A DNA stretch of 64,000 nt. Origin: Candidatus Neomarinimicrobiota bacterium (GTDB lineage: Bacteria > Fidelibacterota > Marinisomatia > Marinisomatales > TCS55). Location: the NCBI GenBank assembly GCA_018651745.1, contig JABIDL010000033.1:1-64000 (forward strand). The letters are read 5' to 3'. Each line of letters starts with the position of its first letter. The first letter of the stretch is position 1. Below are positions 23,824-34,654 of this stretch, one piece after another. Made by a program: the position numbers and the translations under genes. The notes under the pieces are model-generated. The model searched no databases. It was not told the origin of the DNA and worked only from the letters and a program-made list of their open reading frames with translations.

Positions 23824-24853
23824 CCGGTTTCCTTCTCGAAGTAAATGTCAATAAGCGTTTCCAATTCCATTCGTACGAACTGCGTAAATGCTGAATCGGA
23901 TTATCAGATTTTGCAAGCGTAAGAGTTAAAGCATATTTCATCGAGTCGTTCAGCCTTTCGTAAATCACTCTGTTGATGTACGAAAATCGTAATTTTTCGC
24001 GAAGCATCTTGTTCAATTCAAATGCGTACTGATTATTACCCGCAAGATAAGATGCCGCCATCCATCCGGACATCATTCCCACTTTCATCCCAAATCCAAA
24101 TAAACAATCCTGATATCCACCAGCTTCTCCAATATAAATCTGCTTAGAAAATGGATTTCGGACCGGAAGTTGAAAACTTCCTCTGCTGGCAAACATGTCA
24201 TCCAAAGAGATTGAAATTCCGGCGCGTTGAAAATACGCGGTCGTCTCTTCTATATAATTTTTGGCGCCTGATTTCGGTTTTTTATACGCCGTTGCGAGCG
24301 TTCCTTTTCCCCTTTTGATAATGATATATGCATACCCTTTGGGTGCAAAATTGTCACCCAACAGTAAATGAACTTGATCAGAAAGATCTGATTTAAAACT
24401 TCCTCCCTGAATATAGGCCGCGGCTTTTCGAGAACCCGTGGCAATTATGTCTGCTTTTTCGAAATTGCACGTTTCACCCAGTTTAATTTCTACGCCATTA
24501 TTGATGCACGACCGATACAGCCATTGATCAATCGATTTTGAATGTGCACCTCTACTTACAATCGAAAAAAATGGTTCCCGCGATGATATATTGATAGGAT
24601 CATTCGGTGGACAATGCACCAAAAATTCGGTAACCGGAAAAGAATCAAGGGAAAATGAATCCAACCCTATTTCCTGAAATAGTTTAAACCGAGTAGGGAA
24701 AATCCAATTTTCTAGTCCTTCATAATCTCCGTTCCGAGCACCCCCAATTGTACTTTGTTTCTCAAAAACAACGGAATCAATTCCATTTTTTGCCAGATTT
24801 AGCGCGGCCGAAAAACCAGAGATTCCTCCTCCTGCTATCTGTACAGGTTTCAA
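23804..24853 (-). CDS. FAD-dependent oxidoreductase (flavoprotein, Rossmann N-terminus)
   Basis: 349 residues. The N-terminal dinucleotide-binding motif is GGGISG (8-13) in a beta-alpha-beta unit, followed by VFEKQSTIGGARNGD. The later segment IYIGEAGGYQDCLFGFGMKVGMMSG is the second FAD-contacting motif (GD/GEAGG..dp..G.G), as in geranylgeranyl-reductase-like and lycopene-cyclase-like flavoproteins. Substrate unknown. The start is a TTG overlapping the gatB stop codon (TTGA). Confidence in the flavoprotein class is good, in the reaction none. Confidence 0.8.
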   Translation of the reverse strand: MKPVQIAGGGISGFSAALNLAKNGIDSVVFEKQSTIGGARNGDYEGLENWIFPTRFKLFQEIGLDSFSLDSFPVTEFLVHCPPNDPINISSREPFFSIVSRGAHSKSIDQWLYRSCINNGVEIKLGETCNFEKADIIATGSRKAAAYIQGGSFKSDLSDQVHLLLGDNFAPKGYAYIIIKRGKGTLATAYKKPKSGAKNYIEETTAYFQRAGISISLDDMFASRGSFQLPVRNPFSKQIYIGEAGGYQDCLFGFGMKVGMMSGWMAASYLAGNNQYAFELNKMLREKLRFSYINRVIYERLNDSMKYALTLTLAKSDNPIQHLRSSYEWNWKRLLTFTSRRKPVEIHFT

Positions 24854-26298
24854 CCCAATTTTTCCGTGAGGATTTTTTTTACTAATTTGGGATCAGACTT
24901 CCCTCCCATGGCTTTCATTGTTGCGCCCATAAAAAATCCGAACAATTGTTTTTCACCATTTTGGTATCGTTCAAATTCATTCGAATTATCTGTAATTACA
25001 GATTTAACAGCAGATCCAAGTTCATCCATATCTGAAACCTGCAAAAGTCCCTCTTCTTTAATCATTTCTTCTAACGATCTGGGATCATTACCAATTCGCC
25101 CCAACAATTCTTTCGCTGTCCCTGCATTTAGTGTTCCGTTTTCCACACATAAAATCAATTCCGCGAGGCGAGCAGGGTCAAGGCCAAGTTGATCAATATC
25201 TTTTTGTTTTTCTTTTACAAGTCGAAGTACCTCAACAATGATCCATTTTCCTGCATTCGAGCTGGATATCCCTTCGGAACGAACCCTGTCATAATAATTT
25301 AATATAGGTTTTTCACTGGCAAGAATTGTAGCATCTTTATGCGAGAGTCCATCCGACACAAGACGTTTTTCTGCATAAGAAGGAACTTCCCAAGATTCTT
25401 TAGATACTCGTTTCATCAGCCCGTTTGTCAAATCCAATTTCACCAAATCCGGTTCAGGGAAATATCGATAGTCATGGGCATCTTCTTTGGTCCGCATGAT
25501 TTCTGCTTTATTATTTTTTTCATCCCAAAGTAAGGAGCATTGTTTAACGTCTCCTCCGGAATTCAAAACTCCCCCTTGGCGTTCAATTTCGTACCACAGC
25601 GCTTTTTCAACGTAACGGAATGAGTTCATATTTTTCATTTCAGTTTTGGTCCCGAGTATCGTTTCACCCCGTTTCCTTAACGAAATGTTCGCATCACAGC
25701 GTAATTCACCTTTTTCCATATTGGCATTCGATATTTCTAGAAACCTGACAGTTTGGTGAATTCTCTGAAGATATGCTCTAGCCTCGGATGGATGTCTCAT
25801 TTCTGGTTCGCTTACTATTTCGATTAGAGGTGCGCCACACCGATTGAAATCCAGTAACGTGTCATCAGTGCCGTTTGAATGAATCGATTTTCCGGCATCT
25901 TCCTCTAAATGAATTCGAGTTAGATTAATAGAAGTCTCTTTTCCATCATGCCAAAATGAAACAGCCCCTCCTTCAATGATAGGTTCGTCAAATTGGGAAA
26001 TTTGGTAGCCTTTGGTTAAATCCGGATAAAAATAATTCTTCCGTGAAAAATGACAAACTTCTCTAATCGAACCCCCAAAGGCTAGACCGAGCCGTATCGC
26101 AAGAGCGATTGCTTCTTCATTGACAACCGGCAATGCACCAGGCAATCCGAGGCAAGTTGGGCACGTATGTGTATTGGGATCATCACCGTACACCAATGAA
26201 CATCCGCAAAACATTTTAGTTTGAGTATTAAGCTGAACATGAACTTCCAACCCGATGACCGGTTCCCAATCCGATAAAATAGAATCTATTTTCCCCAT
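24850..26298 (-). CDS. gatB: Aspartyl/glutamyl-tRNA amidotransferase subunit B
   Basis: 482 residues. GatB activates misacylated Glu-tRNA(Gln) or Asp-tRNA(Asn) for amidation within GatCAB. The opening VIGLEVHVQLNTQTKMFCGC, the zinc Cys pairs (CGC...CPTC), NYFYPDLTKGYQISQ and MRTKEDAHDYRYFPEPDL are family signatures; a C-terminal helical plus YqeY-like tail binds tRNA. The ATG at 26298 overlaps the serA stop (ATGA). gatA and gatC are not in the window. Confidence 0.95.
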   Translation of the reverse strand: MGKIDSILSDWEPVIGLEVHVQLNTQTKMFCGCSLVYGDDPNTHTCPTCLGLPGALPVVNEEAIALAIRLGLAFGGSIREVCHFSRKNYFYPDLTKGYQISQFDEPIIEGGAVSFWHDGKETSINLTRIHLEEDAGKSIHSNGTDDTLLDFNRCGAPLIEIVSEPEMRHPSEARAYLQRIHQTVRFLEISNANMEKGELRCDANISLRKRGETILGTKTEMKNMNSFRYVEKALWYEIERQGGVLNSGGDVKQCSLLWDEKNNKAEIMRTKEDAHDYRYFPEPDLVKLDLTNGLMKRVSKESWEVPSYAEKRLVSDGLSHKDATILASEKPILNYYDRVRSEGISSSNAGKWIIVEVLRLVKEKQKDIDQLGLDPARLAELILCVENGTLNAGTAKELLGRIGNDPRSLEEMIKEEGLLQVSDMDELGSAVKSVITDNSNEFERYQNGEKQLFGFFMGATMKAMGGKSDPKLVKKILTEKLG

Positions 26299-27875
26299 CA
26301 ACAGGATAGCTGGCGTATGCTTACAATTTCAGGAATTCCTTCTAATTTACTCATAACATCTTTCGGTAATTTTGAATCGACTCGAATTACGGCAAATGCT
26401 TCCCCGTCTGTTTTCTTTCTTCCCAACAAATATGCGCCAATATTCACTCCACTTTCTCCAAGCATTGTTCCTACTTTTCCAATCACGCCGGGGACATCTT
26501 TGTTGGTTGCAAAAATCATGGTCCCTCGAGGAGTAACGTCCATTTCATTCCCTAAAATATTCACAAGCCGGAGACGACCTCCATCAAATACACTTCCGTC
26601 AATGCAATTTTTTTCGCCGGTAGAAATAAGCTTCGTCCTCACCAAATTCGTATAGGCACCACTGTCAGATGAGCGACCTTCTTCAATTTTAATTCCGCGT
26701 TCCATCGCCAGCGTTTCTGCATTAATAAAGTTTATCCTTTCCGGCGTTCTGGATTTTAATAATCCTTTTAGAAATGCAAGTACCACCGGTTTTACTTCTT
26801 CAATCGTCCCGGCACACTCTACATGAGCAGATACAATTACATCTCCGGCAAGCTGACTTTGAATGGATCCCATAGATTCCGCAAGATCTAGGAAAGGTTG
26901 AATTTCTCCTAATTTTGCAGGATCAGAAATCGGCATATTCAACGCACCTGTCAATTTTCCTTCTAATAAAAAGTCTCTTACTTGCTCACAAACAGCAATG
27001 GAAACACCTTCTTTTGCTTCTTCAGTGGATGCGCCAAGATGTGGTGTTAGCACGATATTTTTCGCTGACAATAATGGATGGTTTTGCGGCAACGGCTCTT
27101 CGGTAAATACATCAACAGCTGCACCTGCGATCCTATCCGAATTCAAAGCGTCTGCGAGATCTTTTTCATTGATGATGCCCCCTCGAGCTACATTTATGAT
27201 TCTGGCAGTCGGTTTCATCATGGTAAATTTATTGCTATCAATCAAATCCCGAGTGTCATCCGTTAATGGAACATGAAGCGTAATAAAATCTGCCTGTTTC
27301 AAAAGGGAATCCAAATCCATCATGGTAACTTCTTCCGGATTGAATAATTCAGGATTTAAAAATGGATCAAACCCTAATACATTCATGTCAAAAGAACGGC
27401 ACCTTGTCATGACTTCTCTCCCAATTTTCCCCATGCCTACAATACCTAAAGATTTTCCTCTAAGCTCAGAACCCACGAGTGCATGACGATTCCATTCACC
27501 CATTGCAAGCCCGGCGTGACCTAAATGAATGTTGCGGGATAAAGATAGCATGACAGCAATCGTATGCTCTGCTGCCGAAACTGTATTGACGTCGGGTGTA
27601 TTCATAACGACTACACCTTTTCTCGTGGCAGCAGGAATATCTATATTATCCACACCAACGCCAGCGCGGCCTACAACTTGGAGGTCTTTTGCTTGCTCAA
27701 GAATGTCTGCATTCACCTTGGTGCCACTCCGAATTACCCAACCGCTAATTTCACCCACAGAATCAGCAAGCTCAGATGGATCTGCATTCATTTTATCTAA
27801 TACATCAAATCCGGCTTTTTCCAAAATGGAAAGACCGGCAGGAGCAATGGGATCACTGACTAATATTTTTTTCAT
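26298..27875 (-). CDS. serA: D-3-phosphoglycerate dehydrogenase
   Basis: 525 residues, the first enzyme of serine synthesis. N-terminal substrate domain; NAD-binding domain with GIVGMGKIGREV; catalytic Arg/Glu/His region (NVARGGIINE, then HPLLSAKNIVLTPHLGAST); intervening ACT-like (ASB) domain; C-terminal ACT domain (about 450-525) for serine feedback. This is the long, type-I-like form. It lies four bases after acn and overlaps gatB. Confidence 0.95.
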   Translation of the reverse strand: MKKILVSDPIAPAGLSILEKAGFDVLDKMNADPSELADSVGEISGWVIRSGTKVNADILEQAKDLQVVGRAGVGVDNIDIPAATRKGVVVMNTPDVNTVSAAEHTIAVMLSLSRNIHLGHAGLAMGEWNRHALVGSELRGKSLGIVGMGKIGREVMTRCRSFDMNVLGFDPFLNPELFNPEEVTMMDLDSLLKQADFITLHVPLTDDTRDLIDSNKFTMMKPTARIINVARGGIINEKDLADALNSDRIAGAAVDVFTEEPLPQNHPLLSAKNIVLTPHLGASTEEAKEGVSIAVCEQVRDFLLEGKLTGALNMPISDPAKLGEIQPFLDLAESMGSIQSQLAGDVIVSAHVECAGTIEEVKPVVLAFLKGLLKSRTPERINFINAETLAMERGIKIEEGRSSDSGAYTNLVRTKLISTGEKNCIDGSVFDGGRLRLVNILGNEMDVTPRGTMIFATNKDVPGVIGKVGTMLGESGVNIGAYLLGRKKTDGEAFAVIRVDSKLPKDVMSKLEGIPEIVSIRQLSC

Positions 27876-27879
27876 TTAT

Positions 27880-30138
27880 TTATCCTTGGGATGCAATCAA
27901 GTTAAGAGCAGAGCCTGCTTTAAACCATTCAATCTGAATATCCGATAAAGTATGAGAGGCAGAAATAATGTCTTCTGTCCCATCTTTATGTTTTGCGATA
28001 ATTGTTATTTTACTTTCTGGCGCTAAACTATTTAAATCGCCAATGGCCAATCTGTCTTCTTCCTTGATTAAATCATAATTTGATTTTTGAACAAATGTTA
28101 GAGGTAAAATGCCCTGTTTTTTGAGATTCGTTTCAGCAATCCGAGCAAAACTTTTAGTGATAATTGATCCACATCCAAGAAATCGTGGTTCCATGGCAGC
28201 ATGTTCTCTGCTGGATCCCTCTCCATAATTCTCGTCTCCGACTGCTACCCAACCAATTCCATTGTCTTTGTAAGCCCTCGCAATTTCATTAAAGTCCATT
28301 CCCGTTTCACCGGTTAAAACATTAAACCCTTTCCCAACTTCATCTGTAAATGAATTGACCGCACCAATGAACATATTGCCGGATATATTATCTAAATGTC
28401 CTCGAAATTTCAACCATGGTCCAGCTGGTGAAATATGATCTGTAGTACATTTCCCTTTGGCTTTTACCAACACGGCAAAATCCTTAAAATCATTTCCGTC
28501 CCACGGTTCAAACGGTTCTAAAAGCTGTAACCTTTTACTATCTGGACTCACAATAATGTTAATAGCCGACCTATCTTCCGGCGGGGCGGAAAATCCTGAT
28601 TCACATTCACTAAATCCGGTTGGAGGAAGTTCCTTTCCGATCGGCGGAGCGAGAAAAATTTCTTCACCATTTTCATTCGGAATGGAATCAGTCATCGGAT
28701 TGTAACTGAGTTTTCCACCGATGGCCAAAGCAGTCACAATTTCTGGACTTGCGATAAACGCTTGGGTAGCAAAATTTCCGTCATTCCTTCTTGCGAAATT
28801 CCGATTGAAAGATGATAAGATAGAATTTGCTTCGCCTTCTTCCTTATCCAACCGCTTCCATTGCCCAATACACGGTCCGCAGGCATTTGCTAAAACGGTT
28901 CCGCCTAAATCCTCTAATACTTTAAGCTGACCATCGCGTTCAATGGTTGCCCGGACCAATTCTGAACCGGGAGTAATCATAAAATGGGTTTTTGCGGTCA
29001 GTCCTTTTTTCAAAGCTTGCCCGGCAACATTCGCTGAGCGATCAATATCCTCATACGAAGAATTGGTGCAACTTCCGATAAGCGCTACGGATAAATCATC
29101 CACATAATCATTTGTAACAATATCTTCTTTCATCTGAGAAAGGGGTCGAGCTAAATCCGGTGTAAAAGGACCAACAATGTGTGGTTCGAGTTCTGATAGG
29201 TTTATTTCAATAATTTCATCGTAATACGGTTCCGGATTTTCAATGACTTCAGGATCAGCACATAAATGGGTTTTGACTTCATTCAATATAGATTCCAGCT
29301 TCTTCCTACCCGTAAGATTCAAGTAATCATTCATCCGATTATCGTAGGGAAAAACAGACGTAGTTGCTCCAATTTCGGCGCCCATATTTGTAATCGTTCC
29401 TTTACCTGTGCAACTAATAGATGATGTTCCCGGACCAAAGTACTCCACAATTTTTCCAGTTCCGCCCTTCACAGATAAAATACCCGCAAGTTTAAGAATA
29501 ACATCTTTCGGCGATGTCCACCCGTTTAATTCTCCAATTAAGTGCACACCAATAATTCCAGGACATTGCAGTTCCCAAGGCATGCCAGCCATTACATCTA
29601 CAACATCGGCGCCTCCGACTCCAATAGCAAGCATTCCGAGCCCTCCAGCGTTAGGAGTGTGGGAATCGGTCCCAATCATCAGTCCACCGGGAAAAGCATA
29701 ATTTTCGAGTATTATTTGATGAATAATTCCGGCGCCGGGTTTCCAAAATCCGAGTCCGAATTTTTTACTTACTGAATGCAGAAAATCATACACCTCTTTA
29801 TTGGTAACCTCCGCATTATTCAAATCTTCGAGCGATCCTTCGTGAGCTTGAATCAAATGATCGCAGTGGACAGTGGACGGAACAGCTGTGGTATTTTTCC
29901 CTGCGGACATAAATTGAAGCAAAGCCATTTGGGCTGTAGCATCCTGCATCGCAACGCGGTCTGGATTTAAATAAAGATAATCACCTTGTCTTTCGGGAAT
30001 GGACGAGAGCGGTTCGCACAAATGGGAAAATAATATTTTTTCAGAAAGAGTTAACGGGCGATTAAACGTAGTACGAACATCCAAAACTTTTTGAGGCAAC
30101 TCAGACATCATTTTTTTAATCATTTCTAAATCAAACAT
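27880..30138 (-). CDS. acnA: Aconitate hydratase, mitochondrial type
   Basis: 752 residues. Interconverts citrate and isocitrate in the TCA cycle using a labile [4Fe-4S] cluster. The three cluster cysteines are Cys357 (GSCTNSS), Cys420 and Cys423 ([10 protein letters not shown]), almost the same positions as in mitochondrial aconitase. [20 protein letters not shown] and the mobile C-terminal domain ([19 protein letters not shown]) are intact. An AAGGAGAA site precedes the ATG. It heads the long minus-strand run acn-serA-gatB-...-M23 and diverges from porU. Confidence 0.95.
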   Translation of the reverse strand: MFDLEMIKKMMSELPQKVLDVRTTFNRPLTLSEKILFSHLCEPLSSIPERQGDYLYLNPDRVAMQDATAQMALLQFMSAGKNTTAVPSTVHCDHLIQAHEGSLEDLNNAEVTNKEVYDFLHSVSKKFGLGFWKPGAGIIHQIILENYAFPGGLMIGTDSHTPNAGGLGMLAIGVGGADVVDVMAGMPWELQCPGIIGVHLIGELNGWTSPKDVILKLAGILSVKGGTGKIVEYFGPGTSSISCTGKGTITNMGAEIGATTSVFPYDNRMNDYLNLTGRKKLESILNEVKTHLCADPEVIENPEPYYDEIIEINLSELEPHIVGPFTPDLARPLSQMKEDIVTNDYVDDLSVALIGSCTNSSYEDIDRSANVAGQALKKGLTAKTHFMITPGSELVRATIERDGQLKVLEDLGGTVLANACGPCIGQWKRLDKEEGEANSILSSFNRNFARRNDGNFATQAFIASPEIVTALAIGGKLSYNPMTDSIPNENGEEIFLAPPIGKELPPTGFSECESGFSAPPEDRSAINIIVSPDSKRLQLLEPFEPWDGNDFKDFAVLVKAKGKCTTDHISPAGPWLKFRGHLDNISGNMFIGAVNSFTDEVGKGFNVLTGETGMDFNEIARAYKDNGIGWVAVGDENYGEGSSREHAAMEPRFLGCGSIITKSFARIAETNLKKQGILPLTFVQKSNYDLIKEEDRLAIGDLNSLAPESKITIIAKHKDGTEDIISASHTLSDIQIEWFKAGSALNLIASQG

Positions 30139-30279
30139 AGTGGGTAATTCTCCTTATGAACTAATGCCCGGGAACACTCAAGGGCAGATGTCCGTATGAA
30201 ATTCAATCTTAAAAATTACGCAGGTCATTACCTTTATCCAATTTCAATACCAATGAATACAGTATATTTTCACCTAATT

Positions 30280-33200
30280 ATGAAACGATCTTTAATCCTT
30301 AGCTTCATTTCGCTGGTTTGCATATCTGCTGCGCCTCAAATTACCGTGATATCCTCCAACGAATCTGCACTTGTTTTTCGAGTTGATTTTTCACCTCAAA
30401 CCGAAGATGATTTAAAACCATTTTCAGTTTTAATGGGAATCCCAACCGATAGTTATCCGAATTTAGAAGTTGTGAATGATGGACTGGAAGAATTTCAGAA
30501 AATTCCCGAAAATCAATTCAAACAAGGCGTCCGGTGGATCCAAAAACAGAATCTTCGCGGACTACATACAGCTTCCTTAGAAATCTCACCCGTTTACAAT
30601 CCAACACAATATTATAAATCCATGTTGATTTCGATTCAATTTGAGGACGCAAACATACGCACCACTACTGCAAATCCGACCCAGAAAAATTTTCTCTCTA
30701 ACAGAATTCTAAATTGGAATGTTGCGCAATCGTGGTTTTTACCACAAAACATTTCGAGGAAGAGAATCGCACCAGAATTTTCAAGCGGAACCTGGATTCG
30801 TTTCTCGGTTCAATCTGACGATGCATATTATATCACTGGCAACACACTTTTGGGTTTATCCGGAATCCCCCTCGATTTTGATTTGCGAAGTTTGAAAATG
30901 TATTCAAGCGCACAGTATGGACGTTCTCTTACCAATGCATATACCCAAGGAACACAATCCGAGCGTCCCATCCCGGATAATTTGACAGAAATTGCAATTA
31001 CTTTCCGTGATAATAATGACGATTTATTGGATTCAGGCGATACTCTAATATTTTACGGAAGAGGCGCGAGTGGGTTCGATGTTAATGTGTCCAGTATAGA
31101 TTATCATACCAATCTTTATTTTACAGGGAATACGGTTTGGCTTTTCATTCCGGACGATTCAACAGAAAGAGGGAAAAGAATGGAAGCTCAAACAACAGTT
31201 CCATCTCCACTCGTCAGTATGACCTACGGATTAATGTTTAAACACGTTGAAGTTGATCTTATCAACCCTTTTGAATCCGGATTGGCTTGGGTTGGACCGT
31301 CCATTTCCAATGGATCATCCTATTCAACGGTTTTCTCCTTGGGAACGCCCAATGCATCCGTTGCACCAACTACAACTATTGGCCTTTACGGCGGAGAAGC
31401 TTCTTCCACATCAAATTCCAATACATCTCACTTGATTCGCCTTTACCAGAGCACCACATCAGGATCTTCCCTTGGTTCCCTTTCTTGGTCTGGAGTTGGA
31501 TCAAAAACTGGTTCATTTCCTATCAATAACTTGAATTCCGGAACCAATACTTTCTTCCTAAAAAATGAAGCATCCTCTTCGAATTCAAAGCCGTATATGG
31601 ATTATTTTACTCTTTCATATGGGGAAGAATTGTCCGCCTCCGAAACCTACGAATTTTTTGCGCCAATCGATGGCAACAAAATCACTTTCGAATTTGATGG
31701 CATTCCAGATCAAGTGTGGAATATCACCGATCCAGCAGCGCCAATACCATTATTAATTGGTTCAAACAATTCAAAAGGAACAATTTCTTTAGACCTACCT
31801 TCCGATACAACACAACGTTTTCTGGTGGTTAATCTGGATGACATAACTGAAATCATCGAATTTGATTTGGAATTAGAAAACCCATTTGAAACACTCAGGA
31901 TTCAACATTCCGGTACAGATCATTTAATTATTGGACCTCGTTTATTTTCAGAAGAAGCTGCTGATTTAGTCAATCATAGAACCAGTTCTATTTACGTGAA
32001 TCTCGAAGACATTTATGCAGAATTTTCCGGAGGGAATGCTGATCCGGTAGCTATCCGATTTTTTATTCAATGGACTCAAGAAAATTGGACGACCAAACCA
32101 AGCCATGTTTTGTTGTTAGGCGATGCAGATTTTGATTATCGAAATATTAGTGGAGAATCAAAAAACCAAGTTCCAACCATTGAGGTCGGATACAACTCTT
32201 CTGCACGAGCAACAGATGATCGCCTTGCCACCATTAAAGGTGTACTTCCGGAAGTCTCACTTGGCCGGTTTCCAGCTCAATCGGAATCGGAGGTTTCTGA
32301 CTATATAGAAAAAGTAATTGAATATGAAACCAATCCAATTTCCGGGCTTTGGCGACAAAAAGTAACCCTTGTTGCAGATGACGGTGCTCGTCCTGAAAAT
32401 GACCTTCCCGAAATTTCCACGGGAAAAAGCCATACCAACAATTCCGAAAGTCTTGATAACATTGTACCGCAAAGTATTGAAGTTCAAAAACTGTATATGC
32501 TGGAATATCCTGAAGTAAGTGATGCGTCCACTTATGGAGTGTCTAAACCTGACGCCACTGAGGCACTTTTAAATGTGTTGCAGGATGGAACTGCAATCAT
32601 TAATTATATCGGTCACGGATCTAGCAGCCAGTGGGCACAAGAAGCTCTCATAATTCAAAGTCGCGATTTGCAATCTATCAATACGGGTATGAAATTACCG
32701 CTCTGGATTGCCGGTACATGTTCTTGGGGGCATTTTGATCAATTAGATTCCGAGTCGTTTTCCGAGGAGTTAATTCGTCAAGACATGAACGGAGCAGCCG
32801 CAATTATTACTACCAGCCGTGCTATTTCAGTCTACAGCAATCAAACGTATCTTGTAGCGATATTTAATGCGTTATTTCCAAATGGAAATGTAACGGATAA
32901 TTCTATTGGATCAATTTTGCAATCTGTTAAAACAGGCGGGTCATCCGGTGAATTATTTCATCTTTTTGGCGATCCCGCTTTGAAAATATCAATTCCCTCG
33001 GATACTGCTTCGGTAACTTCAGTTTCACCAGATACCTTAAAGACGCTCGAAACCGGAACATTTTCAGGATCATGGCTTGGCCAAACAGGAAAAAAATCTT
33101 CGGGATTTGCTTCACTTTTAGATGCAGAACGATCAGTAACGCGACAATATAATTTTTTATCTACCACACAGGAACTATCTTATTCTCTTCCGGGCGCAAC

Positions 33201-34020
33201 ATTATTCAGGGGACAGTTTTCGGTTAATGATGATCAATTCACCGGAACACTACGAGTTCCAAAAGATATTTCTTACTCAAACAATCCCGGACTTTTACGC
33301 GTGTACCTAACTCATAATGATGCCAGCACCGGCGCACTTGGACTTTTTCAAAACATTCTATTTGCAGGTGGATCAGAATCAACCGATAATGCCGGTCCTA
33401 TCATTTCCTTTGAAACTGAAGATAGGCGAGCAATTCGAACCGGAGATCATTTAGTTAAAGAGGATAGACTTTTTGTAAGAATTTCGGACCCGATTGGCGT
33501 AAATCTCACCGGTGAGGTTGGACACGAAATCATTCTGACGAATCTCACAAGTGAAACATCCAAAGATATAACCGCTGGGTTCGTCTATGATCTTGATCAA
33601 ATACAAACAGGCACAACAGAACTTAATCTTTCTGAATTTTCTAATGAATTATCCATACAAATTAAAGCGTGGGATAATGCCAATAATCCGACAGAAACAG
33701 ATTTATCTCTATCTCTTACTAATATAGACCAACTAAACCTTTACCACGTTTTAAATTTCCCGAATCCATTTTCTACCACCACACAATTCACATTTGAAAT
33801 AACAGCTTCTGCGGAAGTATTAATTAATATATATACTCTCGGTGGACGAAAAATAAAATCTATAGAAAAATATTTTCAAATCGGATATCACTCTGTTGAT
33901 TGGGATGGGCGGGACTCATTTGGACACCGGATAGCAAATGGATCCTATTTATATGAAATAATTGCAGTAAACGGCGAACGGAAAGTTTCCGAAATTAAAA
34001 CAATCGTAAAATTTCAATGA
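30280..34020 (+). CDS. porU: Gingipain-family (C25) protease with T9SS sorting domain, PorU-like
   Basis: 1246 residues: signal peptide (MKRSLILSFISLVCISAA), a long beta-rich N-terminal region, a C25 cysteine-peptidase domain (about 530-900) with catalytic His779 (NYIGHGSSS) and Cys814 (AGTCSWGHFD), then Ig-like domains and a FlgD-like C-terminal sorting domain (FPNPFSTTTQFTFEI ... VDWDGRDSFGHRIANGSYLYE). PorU is the T9SS sortase that removes the C-terminal signal of cargo and attaches it to anionic LPS; size and layout agree, and a PorZ-like gene is also present here. The ATG at 30280 opens the signal peptide; a longer in-frame start 28 codons upstream does not. It might be a secreted C25 protease other than PorU. 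Confidence 0.82.
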   Translation: MKRSLILSFISLVCISAAPQITVISSNESALVFRVDFSPQTEDDLKPFSVLMGIPTDSYPNLEVVNDGLEEFQKIPENQFKQGVRWIQKQNLRGLHTASLEISPVYNPTQYYKSMLISIQFEDANIRTTTANPTQKNFLSNRILNWNVAQSWFLPQNISRKRIAPEFSSGTWIRFSVQSDDAYYITGNTLLGLSGIPLDFDLRSLKMYSSAQYGRSLTNAYTQGTQSERPIPDNLTEIAITFRDNNDDLLDSGDTLIFYGRGASGFDVNVSSIDYHTNLYFTGNTVWLFIPDDSTERGKRMEAQTTVPSPLVSMTYGLMFKHVEVDLINPFESGLAWVGPSISNGSSYSTVFSLGTPNASVAPTTTIGLYGGEASSTSNSNTSHLIRLYQSTTSGSSLGSLSWSGVGSKTGSFPINNLNSGTNTFFLKNEASSSNSKPYMDYFTLSYGEELSASETYEFFAPIDGNKITFEFDGIPDQVWNITDPAAPIPLLIGSNNSKGTISLDLPSDTTQRFLVVNLDDITEIIEFDLELENPFETLRIQHSGTDHLIIGPRLFSEEAADLVNHRTSSIYVNLEDIYAEFSGGNADPVAIRFFIQWTQENWTTKPSHVLLLGDADFDYRNISGESKNQVPTIEVGYNSSARATDDRLATIKGVLPEVSLGRFPAQSESEVSDYIEKVIEYETNPISGLWRQKVTLVADDGARPENDLPEISTGKSHTNNSESLDNIVPQSIEVQKLYMLEYPEVSDASTYGVSKPDATEALLNVLQDGTAIINYIGHGSSSQWAQEALIIQSRDLQSINTGMKLPLWIAGTCSWGHFDQLDSESFSEELIRQDMNGAAAIITTSRAISVYSNQTYLVAIFNALFPNGNVTDNSIGSILQSVKTGGSSGELFHLFGDPALKISIPSDTASVTSVSPDTLKTLETGTFSGSWLGQTGKKSSGFASLLDAERSVTRQYNFLSTTQELSYSLPGATLFRGQFSVNDDQFTGTLRVPKDISYSNNPGLLRVYLTHNDASTGALGLFQNILFAGGSESTDNAGPIISFETEDRRAIRTGDHLVKEDRLFVRISDPIGVNLTGEVGHEIILTNLTSETSKDITAGFVYDLDQIQTGTTELNLSEFSNELSIQIKAWDNANNPTETDLSLSLTNIDQLNLYHVLNFPNPFSTTTQFTFEITASAEVLINIYTLGGRKIKSIEKYFQIGYHSVDWDGRDSFGHRIANGSYLYEIIAVNGERKVSEIKTIVKFQ

Positions 34021-34640
34021 CCGAAATTCCCATTATATTAGCATCTGAGTCTCCACGGAGGAAACAACTTTTGGATCAGATTGATATCAAATGTACCGTG
34101 ATCCCATCCGAAATTGAAGAAGAAAAACCCAAAAGGGAAAATCCGATGGATTATGCTGTTAGACTTGCTTCAGCTAAAGCATCTGCCATAGCAAAAACCC
34201 ATCCGGATGGGCTAGTGATTGGCGCAGATACCATTGTGGTCCTGAATGATGAAATCCTCGGAAAGCCAGCTGACAGAAATGATGCAATCCGAATTCTTTC
34301 CAAACTTTCCGGCAAAACGCATACAGTCATCACGGGAGTGTCAATTCAATCGATTAATCACAAAGTTGCAAGCGACTTTTATGAAGAAACAACCGTATCA
34401 TTTAAAAATATAAATGATTCGGATATCTACAAATATATTGATACTTACAAACCATTTGATAAAGCTGGAAGTTATGGAATCCAAGATCCTTTTACCGTTT
34501 GGATAAGGAGCATTAATGGATGCTTTTTTAATGTTATGGGATTCCCATTATCTTCGTTTTTTGAGCGATTTCGTACAATTATTTCACAAATTGACAATAA
34601 AAAGCGAAATACTGTTGGTGGCAAGAGTTCAGCCCTTTAA
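34017..34640 (+). CDS. maf: Maf-family nucleoside triphosphate pyrophosphatase
   Basis: 207 residues. Opens ILASESPRRKQLLDQI, the classical Maf nucleotide-binding motif, followed by VIGADTIVVLNDEILGKP with the catalytic acid and DKAGSYGIQ. Maf proteins hydrolyse non-canonical or modified NTPs and dTTP/UTP to monophosphates. The ATG overlaps the porU stop codon (ATGA), so the two genes are coupled although their functions look unrelated. Slightly longer than usual (about 190) at the C-terminus. Confidence 0.93.
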   Translation: MTEIPIILASESPRRKQLLDQIDIKCTVIPSEIEEEKPKRENPMDYAVRLASAKASAIAKTHPDGLVIGADTIVVLNDEILGKPADRNDAIRILSKLSGKTHTVITGVSIQSINHKVASDFYEETTVSFKNINDSDIYKYIDTYKPFDKAGSYGIQDPFTVWIRSINGCFFNVMGFPLSSFFERFRTIISQIDNKKRNTVGGKSSAL

Positions 34641-34654
34641 TTTTAGCCTAAGCT

